Of a DNA stretch of 37,869 nucleotides, positions 8,140 through 14,880 are shown piece by piece. This stretch comes from DASPXY01 sp038227745 (GTDB taxonomy: Bacteria > Planctomycetota > Planctomycetia > Gemmatales > Gemmataceae). Each line of letters opens with the position of its first letter. Positions within the stretch are counted from its first letter, which is position 1. Under the pieces are notes generated by a model that worked only from the letters and a program-made list of their open reading frames with translations, did no database searches and was not told the origin of the DNA. The stretch lies in contig JBBRPS010000007.1 in assembly GCA_038227745.1 (NCBI GenBank), positions 1-37,869 of the forward strand, written 5' to 3'. The position numbers and the translations under genes are program-made.

Positions 8140-8622
8140 ATGCTCGACGGCCCCTCGGTGGTCGCCGCCCTGAAGGAATGCGGCGTCAGCCACGTCATCT
8201 GGATCCCCGATAGCGACATCGGTACCTGGGAGCCGGCGCTGACCGGGCCGGACGGGCTGCCGCTGATCCGCGTCTGCCGCGAGGGCGAGGCGTTCGGGGT
8301 CGCCGCGGGCCTGTACCTCGGCGGCAAGTGGCCGGTCGTCGTCTTGCAGTGTACCGGCCTGTTCGAGGCCGGCGACGCCCTGCGCAACGTGATTCACGAC
8401 CTGAAACTGCCGCTGTTCCTCATTGTCGGCGTCCGCAGTTACTTCGCGCACCGGCAGGGCAAGAGCGCCGACACGTGCCCGCTGTACACCGAGCCGATCG
8501 TGCGCGCCTGGCAGATCCCCTACGTGGTTCTCGACGAGCGCCACACGGCGGCGGACCTGGCGTTGGCCTACCGGCAGGCGCGGGCCGAGCGCCGCGCCGG
8601 CGCCGTGCTGCTCGCGGAGTGA
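8140..8622 (+). CDS. TPP-dependent decarboxylase, Pyr-domain subunit (sulfopyruvate/phosphonopyruvate type)
   Basis: 160 residues forming only the N-terminal pyrimidine-binding half of a thiamine-diphosphate enzyme. The conserved glutamate that activates the cofactor lies in REGEAFGVAAGLYLGG, and the GLFEAGDALRNV and LPLFLIVGVRS segments are those of the alpha subunit of sulfopyruvate decarboxylase (ComD) and phosphonopyruvate decarboxylase. The ATG at 8140 has GAGG six bases upstream; a GTG at 8128 is possible. The PP-domain subunit follows directly, so the two should form one cytoplasmic 2-oxoacid decarboxylase. The substrate cannot be told from sequence; no coenzyme M or phosphonate genes are nearby. 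Confidence 0.8.
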   Translation: MLDGPSVVAALKECGVSHVIWIPDSDIGTWEPALTGPDGLPLIRVCREGEAFGVAAGLYLGGKWPVVVLQCTGLFEAGDALRNVIHDLKLPLFLIVGVRSYFAHRQGKSADTCPLYTEPIVRAWQIPYVVLDERHTAADLALAYRQARAERRAGAVLLAE

Positions 8623-8627
8623 CCGCC

Positions 8628-9200
8628 GTGCCGATGACGCAACGACAGGCGTTGGAAGTCGTGCTCCGCCACCGCGGCGGGCGGGTCGTGGTGACGACGA
8701 TGACGTCCGCCGGCATCTGGCCGGAGCTGTCCTCGTCACCGCTCGATTTTCACTACATCCCCTCCGCAATGGGGCAGGCGCCGACGCTGGGCCTGGGGCT
8801 GGCGCTGGCGCAGCCGGGCCGCGGCGCGATCGTGTTCAACGGCGACGGCTGCACGCTGATGAACCTGGGCTGCCTGGTGACGCTGGCGGCCCACCCGGCG
8901 GACGTCTATCTGCTGATCCTCGACAACGGCCTGTACGAGGTGACGGGCGGCCAGGCGACGGCCGGCGCCGGGCGCGTGGATTATGCCGCGCTGGCGCGGG
9001 GGGCGGGCGTAGACCGGGTGTATGCCTTCGACGGCCTCGAAGGCTGGCAGGCAGGGGCGGCGGAGGCGCTGTCGGGGTCCGGGCCAGTGGTGGCGTGGCT
9101 GAAGGTGGAGGGGCGGCTGGGTCAGAAGACGCCGAAGCCGCCGCGGCCGATGGCGGAACAGGTCGCGCGGCTGCGGCAGGCGCTCGGCGTGCAGGACTGA
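8628..9200 (+). CDS. TPP-dependent decarboxylase, PP-domain subunit
   Basis: 190 residues, the diphosphate-binding half of the enzyme begun by the preceding gene. It has the PSAMGQAPTLGLGLAL segment and the metal/TPP motif NGDGCTLMNLGCL (GDG followed by N), then LLILDNGLYEVTGGQ, as in the beta subunit of sulfopyruvate decarboxylase (ComE). GTG at 8628 is preferred because GGAG lies eight bases upstream; the ATG at 8634 is the alternative. It begins five bases after the stop of the first subunit, so translation is probably coupled. Confidence 0.8.
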   Translation: MPMTQRQALEVVLRHRGGRVVVTTMTSAGIWPELSSSPLDFHYIPSAMGQAPTLGLGLALAQPGRGAIVFNGDGCTLMNLGCLVTLAAHPADVYLLILDNGLYEVTGGQATAGAGRVDYAALARGAGVDRVYAFDGLEGWQAGAAEALSGSGPVVAWLKVEGRLGQKTPKPPRPMAEQVARLRQALGVQD

Positions 9201-9242
9201 GAACCGCGGCTAAACGGGGCAGAACCGCGGCTAAACGGGCGG
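9200..9242 (+). repeat. Tandem 21-base direct repeat
   Basis: AGAACCGCGGCTAAACGGG followed by GC occurs at 9200-9220 and again at 9221-9240 with one G fewer. The unit carries a CCGCGG palindrome. It lies between the TPP enzyme pair and the convergent ACT-domain gene. It could be a terminator-region repeat or a fragment of a dispersed element. No role is visible. Confidence 0.75.
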
Positions 9243-9308
9243 AACTCGGCCGGCGACCGTATAACGTGTTTTCCCGGCGCCGCGTTCACGGACGCACGCG
9301 CCCGGCCT

Positions 9309-9737
9309 CTACCCCTCCAGTGTGGCCAGCACCTGCACGGCGAGCGTGGCGGCGTCGGCGCTGTCGAGCGCCAGGTAGGCGGCGAAACGGCCGGACACCG
9401 TCGAGATCGACAGCCCGCGCAAGTTGACCCCCGCCACCGCCAGGCGGCTCATCAACTCATACCCGATCCCAACACGGTTCGGCCCCGCCACGCGCAGCAG
9501 CGTCACGTCCAGGGCGGGCCCCAGCTCCGCGGCCCGCGCCGCCTGGATCTGCTCCGGCCCGCTGATCGGCGCCAGGAAGAGAATGCCGTACGCGGCTTTG
9601 CTCGGGTGCGGCCGCGTGAATACAAACTCCAGGTCGGCGCCGGCGCGGGCCAGGTGCTCCAGTTTCGCCGCCGCGGCGCCCGGGCGGTCGGGGATCTCCG
9701 CCGACCATACCTGAACGCGGTGAATCTCCAGGGACAT
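9309..9737 (-). CDS. Small tandem ACT-domain protein
   Basis: 142 residues. Two ACT-like beta-alpha-beta units are visible: VQVWSAEIPDRPGAAAAKLE with the D-R-P-G turn near the start, and VGIGYELMSRLAVAGVNLRG later, followed by FAAYLALDS. ACT domains bind amino acids or similar small ligands; a free-standing protein such as this is usually regulatory. The ATG at 9737 is preceded on its strand by GGAGGGAAGCGGC, a good ribosome binding site. It is divergent from the nicotinamidase gene 58 bases away. The ligand is unknown. Confidence 0.75.
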   Translation of the reverse strand: MSLEIHRVQVWSAEIPDRPGAAAAKLEHLARAGADLEFVFTRPHPSKAAYGILFLAPISGPEQIQAARAAELGPALDVTLLRVAGPNRVGIGYELMSRLAVAGVNLRGLSISTVSGRFAAYLALDSADAATLAVQVLATLEG

Positions 9738-9795
9738 GCCGCTTCCCTCCGCTGCTTGAGGCGGCGTCATTGTACGACAACCCCCGAGGACGAGC

Positions 9796-10398
9796 ATGGA
9801 GCCGCTGCCGCCGCGCGAAACCTGTCTGCTGGTCGTGGACGTCCAGCGGGGCTTCACCACCCTCTGTCCGAAGGAACTGCCCGTGCCCGGCGGCCTGGAG
9901 ATCGTCCCCGCCGTCAACCGTCTGCTGCCAGTCCCCTGGGGGCGGATCGACGCCAGTCAGGACTGGCACCCGCCCGACCACTGCAGCTTCCTCGGCCGGC
10001 GCGACAACCTTTATCCGCCGCACTGCGTCATGAGTACGCCGGGGGCCGAGTTCCTGCCCGGCCTCGACACGCACCGCTTCCACGCCGTCTGGCGCAAGGG
10101 TTTCGACCGCGATTTCGAGGCCTACGCCGTCACCGCCCAGCACCCCGGCTTCCCTGCGCTCCTGCGGGCCGGCGGCATCGCGAACGTCGTGGTGTGCGGC
10201 ATCGCTACCAACATCTGCTGCTTCTCTGCGGCCCGCGACCTGCGCCGCGCCGGCTTTCGCGTCGCCCTCATCGAGGACGCCAGCGCCGGCATCGACGTAC
10301 CCGCCGCCGGCCTCTTCCAGGCCACGGCCCGTGCGGAGGGCCTGGCGCTGGGGATGGCGTACGTCAACAGCGCCGAACTCCTCGCGGCCCTGGCGTGA
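9796..10398 (+). CDS. pncA: Nicotinamidase (isochorismatase-like hydrolase)
   Basis: 200 residues of the cysteine-hydrolase fold. The catalytic triad is present: D15 in LLVVDVQ, K101 in WRKGFD, and C141 in GIATNICC. The nicotinamidase metal site D56-W-H58-P-P-D-H62 is intact, which separates it from isochorismatases. It should convert nicotinamide to nicotinate in the cytoplasm for NAD salvage. The usual TDVC before the nucleophile is TNIC here, a mild change. Start ATG at 9796. Ends seven bases before the convergent WD40 gene. Confidence 0.85.
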   Translation: MEPLPPRETCLLVVDVQRGFTTLCPKELPVPGGLEIVPAVNRLLPVPWGRIDASQDWHPPDHCSFLGRRDNLYPPHCVMSTPGAEFLPGLDTHRFHAVWRKGFDRDFEAYAVTAQHPGFPALLRAGGIANVVVCGIATNICCFSAARDLRRAGFRVALIEDASAGIDVPAAGLFQATARAEGLALGMAYVNSAELLAALA

Positions 10399-10404
10399 CG
10401 GCGC

Positions 10405-12366
10405 TCACTTCTTCTCGCCCCAGATGCGGACCGTGTGGTCGTTGGCGGCGCTGGCGACGATGCGGCCGTCCGCCGAGACGGCGATAGCACGGAGCAGGGA
10501 CGTGTGCCCCTCCAGCCGGCGCACCTCCCGGCCGGCCTCGACGTCCCATACGTGCAGGTAATTATCGCGCGTCGGTGGGTTCGGGACGGCGCCTTTGCCG
10601 ACGCCGCCCGGGTTGACGGGCGGGACGCGCCCGCTGCCGCTGAACAGGCGCTTGCCGTCCGGCGCGAACGCCAGGCACCAGGCCTGGTTCGGGTGCGGCA
10701 GCCGCCGCAGCTCCTTGCCCGCCTCCACGTCCCAGACGCGCACGACCTTGTCATTCGAGGACGTCACGCCCAGCTTGCCGTCCGGCGACAGGGCCACGAC
10801 GATGAGGGCCGCGGTGTGGGGGAGGCTGCGGATCTCCTGGCCCCTGACCAGGTCCCAGAGCCGCGCCGTCATGTCGATCCCGCCGCTGAAGGCGCGCGTG
10901 CCGGCCCTGTTTACCGACAGGCTGTTGATGTAGTTCGTGTGCCCCGTCAGGCGCTTCAGCTCCAGGCCCGTCGCCAGGTCCCAGAGGCGCAGCGTCTTGT
11001 CGTCGGAAGCGCTCAAGAGGCGCTTGCCGTCCGGGAAGAAAGAAAGGCCGCGGACGAAGTCGGTGTGCCCGAAGAACTGGCGGACCAGGTTGCCCGTCTG
11101 CAAGTCCCACAGCTTGAGCTGGCCGTTGGTGTCGCCCGAGGCGCCGTACTTGCCGTCCGCTGACAGCGCCACGACCTCGATGTTGCCGAGGTGCCCCGCG
11201 AACTGGCGCAGCTCCTTCGTCGTCTGCACGTCCCAGAGGCGCACCAGGAGGTCCTGTGACCCGCCCGTGAGGATGAAGCGGCCGTCGGCGGACAGCGTCA
11301 TCACCTGAAGGGAGCCGGGGTAGTTGATCCGCCGCAGCTCCGCGACGATCTCCGGCGTCGGCGGGGCGACGTGGAAGAGGGCGGCCAGGTCGCGTACCTC
11401 CGCCTCCACACGCTTCCGCGTCAGGCCCGCCAACTTCGGCAGCGCGAGTTGATACCAGTGCAGGGCGCGGCGCTGGAGGTTCCGCTTCGCCTGCCCCTTC
11501 TCAACCTCCGCCAGCCGCGCGCACTCGTCGCCGGCCTGCGCCTGCTGGCCCGGGTCCGTCGGCCGGGCCAGCTCGCGCCCGGCGAGGGCCTTCCAGGGGC
11601 CGCTGTTCCCCTTCGCCAGCAGCGGCGCCCCGCGCTCCCAGTTGCCGCGGATCAGGCAGGTGTAGCGGCCCAGGTGGTAGTTCGCCTCGGCGTCGGCGGG
11701 GTCCTTCGCCAACCGCTCGGCGAACGGGCGGACGCGGTCGAACTCCTTGCGGGCGGCCTCGACCTCGAGGCCGCGCCGGTCGATGCGCCCGAACAGCGCC
11801 AGGTTCTTGACCTTCAGCCCCGCACTCTCGGCCGCCTCGATCAGCTTGTGGGCGGCGTCGTAATCGTCCTCATACAGGGCCTCGTCGATCAGGCCGAGGG
11901 CCGCCTCGACGACCTTCTCGCCCGCCTCCTTGCCTCCCGCCCGCGCGGCCGCGGTGGCCAGGCCGGCCGTCTTCATCCCCAGGCCCTTGACGGCGTAGTG
12001 GCGCACCAGTTCCTCGATGGCCTCCAGCACGGTCTCGGCGTCCCCCGCCTGCGCCGCCAGGTCGCGGGCCTCGCCCAGGGCGGCGAAGCGCAGCGCGGGG
12101 TCGTCCTTCGTGTCCTTCGCCTCCCTGAGCAGGGTCGCCGCCAGGTCCTGGGCCGCCTCGGGCTTCGCCCGGGCTTCCTGGTACTCCGACGCATAGAGCT
12201 TCCGCACCAGCGCCTCAGCCCTGGTCCGGGCGGCCTCGGCGGGAACGGGGGCTCGGGCGGTCGGGGGTTGGGGGACGGCCCAGGGCACGGCGGCGAGGGC
12301 GACCGCAGCGGCGGCGAGGTAGACGAAGGACCGGACGCGGTGGGACGGCGACAGAGGGAGCTGCAT
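10405..12366 (-). CDS. Exported seven-bladed WD40 repeat protein
   Basis: 653 residues. It begins with a signal peptide (a basic start, then FVYLAAAAVALAAVPWAV). Residues ~40-350 are Ala/Glu-rich and helical, with tetratricopeptide-like spacing. The C-terminal ~300 residues hold seven WD units ending LRLWDVQTT, LKLWDLQTG, LRLWDLATG, ARLWDLVRG, VRVWDVEAG, LHVWDVEAG and VRIWG, enough for one closed propeller. The ATG at 12366 is chosen because GAGG lies five bases upstream and a signal peptide then starts at once; in-frame starts at 12384 and 12423 are alternatives. It is probably a periplasmic scaffold. The sixth blade has a Pro/Gly insertion. Confidence 0.85.
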   Translation of the reverse strand: MQLPLSPSHRVRSFVYLAAAAVALAAVPWAVPQPPTARAPVPAEAARTRAEALVRKLYASEYQEARAKPEAAQDLAATLLREAKDTKDDPALRFAALGEARDLAAQAGDAETVLEAIEELVRHYAVKGLGMKTAGLATAAARAGGKEAGEKVVEAALGLIDEALYEDDYDAAHKLIEAAESAGLKVKNLALFGRIDRRGLEVEAARKEFDRVRPFAERLAKDPADAEANYHLGRYTCLIRGNWERGAPLLAKGNSGPWKALAGRELARPTDPGQQAQAGDECARLAEVEKGQAKRNLQRRALHWYQLALPKLAGLTRKRVEAEVRDLAALFHVAPPTPEIVAELRRINYPGSLQVMTLSADGRFILTGGSQDLLVRLWDVQTTKELRQFAGHLGNIEVVALSADGKYGASGDTNGQLKLWDLQTGNLVRQFFGHTDFVRGLSFFPDGKRLLSASDDKTLRLWDLATGLELKRLTGHTNYINSLSVNRAGTRAFSGGIDMTARLWDLVRGQEIRSLPHTAALIVVALSPDGKLGVTSSNDKVVRVWDVEAGKELRRLPHPNQAWCLAFAPDGKRLFSGSGRVPPVNPGGVGKGAVPNPPTRDNYLHVWDVEAGREVRRLEGHTSLLRAIAVSADGRIVASAANDHTVRIWGEKK

Positions 12367-12589
12367 CGGGACCTCGAAGGGCATCGTTCCGCCGGAATCT
12401 GGGGGCGGCGGGACAGAGTTCATGCCGGGACGTCGGCGAGCGCGGGGCCGTCTCCGGCGCCTCGGGACCACCCATCACAACTACTCTCTCCGTGTCCGCG
12501 CGGCAACCGCGCCACCCTGGCCCTGCTTCCTGGCGGTGGGGAGCGGGCTTGCCGTTTCGCGCGCGGCGCGCCGGGCATTCCCGCAAGCC

Positions 12590-12615
12590 CCCGCGTTTCT
12601 CCTTGCAAACGCGGG
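12590..12615. repeat. Perfect hairpin between divergent genes
   Basis: CCCGCGTTT (12590-12598) and AAACGCGGG (12607-12615) form a perfect nine-base stem with an eight-base loop. It lies in the 315-base space between the divergent WD40 gene and the gene at 12682, 67 bases before the latter's start. It could be a leader hairpin, operator or remnant terminator. I see no gene elsewhere in 12367-12681. Confidence 0.6.
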
Positions 12616-12681
12616 ATCCCTCCCCCACAATCGGGACGTCCGTCGCCCGCTAACGCCGGACCTATTATTCGAGGAGAGGAC

Positions 12682-13839
12682 ATGCTCCGCTGGGTGTGTG
12701 CCGGGATCGGGCTGCTGGCCGCCGTGTCCGCCGTACCCGGCGGGGGCCGCAAGGGGGCGCCCGACGAGGACATTCGCGCCGTCGTCAAGCAGGGCCGCGG
12801 CACCGCTGCCGGGAGGGCGGCCTGGGAGCGCCTCGCCGCCGGCGGCCCCACGCTGCTGACGCCCCTGCTCGCCGCCATGGACACGCCCGACACGGTGACG
12901 GCGAACTGGGTGCGGACCGCCTTCGACCGCGTCCTCGATCGCGCCCTGCGGGCGGGGGGCAAGGGCATCGACGCCGACGCCCTGCTGGCCTTCGCGAAGG
13001 ACTCGAAGCGCGCGGGGCGGGCGCGGCGGTTGGCCCTCGACGTGGTGGAGCGGTTGCGTCCCGGCACCGCCGAGCGGCTGTTCCGCGGCTCGCTGGAGGA
13101 CCCCGAGTTCCGTTACGAGGCGGTGGCCCTGATCCTCGGCGATGCGGCGGCGCTGGCGAAGAAGGGCGCGAAGGAACGGGCGGTCGCGGCCTACCGCAAG
13201 GCCCTCGACGCATCCCGGGACGTTGGACAGGGGCGGACCGCCGCGGCGGGCCTGCTCGACCTCGGCGTCCAGGCCAGTGTCGCCGAACACCTCGGCTTCC
13301 TCACCGACTGGTACCTCATCGGCCCCTTCGACGCGACGGGCATGAAGGGCTTCCGCACCGCCTACCCTCCCGAGCAGAAGGTCGATCTGAAGGCGGAGTA
13401 CCAGGGCAAGGAGAAGAAGGTGCGCTGGCTCCCGTACCATGTGCGGGAGCCGTCGCCGAAGGTCGGGGCGCGGCACGTCGCGCTGGTGGACCTGCGGGCG
13501 CGCGACGCCCTGGGCGATGCCGACGACGCGGTCGCCTACGCCTACACGGAGTTCACCATCCCCGAGGCGCGCGACGTCGAGTTCCGCGGCGCCGCCGACG
13601 ACAACTTCACCGTCTGGGTGAACGGCGTGCGTGCCTTCGGCTTCGAGGAGTACCGCAACGGCGTCCGCCTCGACCGCCACCGCTTCCGCGTCCGGCTGCG
13701 GGCCGGCAAGAACACCGTGCTGGTCAAGGTCTGCCAGTCGTCGGCCAACTCGGAGCCGAACTGGGAGTTCTTCCTGCGCGTCGTGGACGAGACCGGCAAG
13801 GGCATCGGCTTCCGCAGCGCCCTGGCGCCCGGACGATAG
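12682..13839 (+). CDS. Secreted protein with helical repeats and a jelly-roll-like C-terminus
   Basis: 385 residues. A short signal peptide (MLRWVCAGIGLLAAVSAVPG) is followed by ~180 residues of helical, HEAT/TPR-like sequence. Then comes FLTDWYLIGPFDATGMKGF and a beta-rich domain with AADDNFTVWVNG and KNTVLVKVCQSS. The W-V-N-G and 'N-x-x-V/L-V-K' pattern is what carbohydrate-binding jelly rolls of glycosidases show. The ATG at 12682 follows GAGGAGAGGAC. It probably sits in the envelope and may bind polysaccharide. I recognise no catalytic residues. Confidence 0.65.
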   Translation: MLRWVCAGIGLLAAVSAVPGGGRKGAPDEDIRAVVKQGRGTAAGRAAWERLAAGGPTLLTPLLAAMDTPDTVTANWVRTAFDRVLDRALRAGGKGIDADALLAFAKDSKRAGRARRLALDVVERLRPGTAERLFRGSLEDPEFRYEAVALILGDAAALAKKGAKERAVAAYRKALDASRDVGQGRTAAAGLLDLGVQASVAEHLGFLTDWYLIGPFDATGMKGFRTAYPPEQKVDLKAEYQGKEKKVRWLPYHVREPSPKVGARHVALVDLRARDALGDADDAVAYAYTEFTIPEARDVEFRGAADDNFTVWVNGVRAFGFEEYRNGVRLDRHRFRVRLRAGKNTVLVKVCQSSANSEPNWEFFLRVVDETGKGIGFRSALAPGR

Positions 13840-13848
13840 GCGCCGGCG

Positions 13849-13886
13849 GGGCGGGACACGGCAGGGCGGGACACGGCAGGGCGGGA
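13849..13886 (+). repeat. 15-base tandem repeat, 2.5 copies
   Basis: GGGCGGGACACGGCA occurs at 13849-13863 and 13864-13878 and is followed by the first eight bases of a third copy. It fills the gap before the membrane-protein gene at 13896, and the partial third copy runs into that gene's GGGAGGGG ribosome binding site. Copy number change here could alter the leader. Confidence 0.8.
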
Positions 13887-13895
13887 GGGGCGAGC

Positions 13896-14324
13896 ATGAA
13901 CGCCGACGACTGGGAAGACCTGCTGTTCGACCGGCTGGTCAGGACCGGCCAGGCGTTCGCCTGGGTGACGGTCCTGGCCCTGTTCCTGGTCGGCGCCTTC
14001 TCCCAGTTGCCCCAGCTCACGGGGCACACCCTGCGCGACCGGGCGCGGCGCTGTTTCCAGGGGGCGAGGTGGCTGCTGGTGCTGACGCTGTTCGTCCACC
14101 TCGTCCGGCTGCTGCTGGTCAACCTGGAGGAGTTCAACCAGATGGTCGGCGGGGCGAGAGGCGGGGACGGCTCGAGTGTCTGGCTGATGGCGGCCGCCTT
14201 CCTGTTCCTGCCGACGATCGAGGGAATGCTGTTCCTCCTGGCGGTCGTGCTATTCGTCGCCGGGCTGCCCGGCATGGTCGAACCCGGCAGCCCGCCCGGC
14301 CCGGAAATTCCGCGGCAAGGGTAA
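13896..14324 (+). CDS. Small multi-pass membrane protein, first of a tandem pair
   Basis: 142 residues with three to four hydrophobic segments (FAWVTVLALFLVGAFSQL; WLLVLTLFVHLVRLLLVNL; a long VWLMAAAFLFLPTIEGMLFL region continuing into LAVVLFVAGLP). It aligns over its whole length with the next gene: DW near the start, G-Q-x-F-x-W-L/V-T-V-L, QLPQL, LFVHL, NL..FN, IEGMLF and VLFVAGLP in the same order. The ATG at 13896 follows GGAGG with seven bases between. I do not recognise the family, and the function is unknown. Confidence 0.75.
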   Translation: MNADDWEDLLFDRLVRTGQAFAWVTVLALFLVGAFSQLPQLTGHTLRDRARRCFQGARWLLVLTLFVHLVRLLLVNLEEFNQMVGGARGGDGSSVWLMAAAFLFLPTIEGMLFLLAVVLFVAGLPGMVEPGSPPGPEIPRQG

Positions 14325-14366
14325 GGGCGGCGGGCTACAAGGAGACGTCCCATCATGGGAGGCAAC

Positions 14367-14780
14367 ATGCGCGAGGACTGGCTGCTGCGGAACCTGCTCT
14401 CGGGCGGCCAGAGCTTCGACTGGCTGACGGTCCTGAGCCTGTTCATCGTCGGCCTGTTCATGGTGCTGCCGCAGCTGCAGGGCCAGCAGCTCAGCGGCCG
14501 GGCGCGGGCGTGCTTCCTCGGCACCACCTGGGTGCTGGTGGTCAAGCTGTTCGTCCACCTGATCCAGATGCTGCTGCTGAACCTGGACATGTTCAACAAC
14601 ATCGTGGGGCCGCGGGGGGGAGGCGGGGGGATGGGCCTGAGTGCGGTCGTCGCGCTGTTCTTCCCGGTGATCCAGGGGATGCTGTTCGTGCTGGCCGCCG
14701 TGCTGTTCGTCGCCGCCCTGCCCAACATGATCCAGCGCAAGGACGGATGGGAGCCCGAGGCGCCGCGCCGCGAGGAGTGA
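14367..14780 (+). CDS. Small multi-pass membrane protein, second of a tandem pair
   Basis: 137 residues, paralogous to the gene 42 bases upstream, with the same order of hydrophobic segments (DWLTVLSLFIVGLFMVLPQL; WVLVVKLFVHLIQMLLLNL; ALFFPVIQGMLFVLAAVLFV). It differs by a poly-Gly loop (GPRGGGGGMG) in the middle and a charged tail (KDGWEPEAPRREE). The ATG at 14367 has GGAGG four bases upstream and aligns with the start of the paralogue; an ATG at 14355 would add four residues. The pair is probably one operon and may form a hetero-oligomer. Function unknown. Confidence 0.75.
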   Translation: MREDWLLRNLLSGGQSFDWLTVLSLFIVGLFMVLPQLQGQQLSGRARACFLGTTWVLVVKLFVHLIQMLLLNLDMFNNIVGPRGGGGGMGLSAVVALFFPVIQGMLFVLAAVLFVAALPNMIQRKDGWEPEAPRREE

Positions 14781-14791
14781 AAAGACTGGCC

Positions 14792-14871
14792 GGCGAACGG
14801 CCGGCGTAAGCCGGCTGGTCCGACACGCCGCGTGGGGTGCAGGACCAGCCGGCTTACGCCGGCCGTTCGCC
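14792..14871. terminator. 30-base perfect inverted repeat between convergent genes
   Basis: The left arm 14792-14821 and the right arm 14842-14871 are perfect reverse complements over 30 bases, with a 20-base loop. The arms contain GCCGGCGTAAGCCGGC, itself a near palindrome. It fills the gap between the membrane-protein pair and the M28 peptidase stop codon at 14881, so it can stop transcription from both sides. Its length exceeds what a terminator needs, so it may be a repetitive palindromic element. Confidence 0.85.
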
Positions 14872-14880
14872 CGGCGAGCC

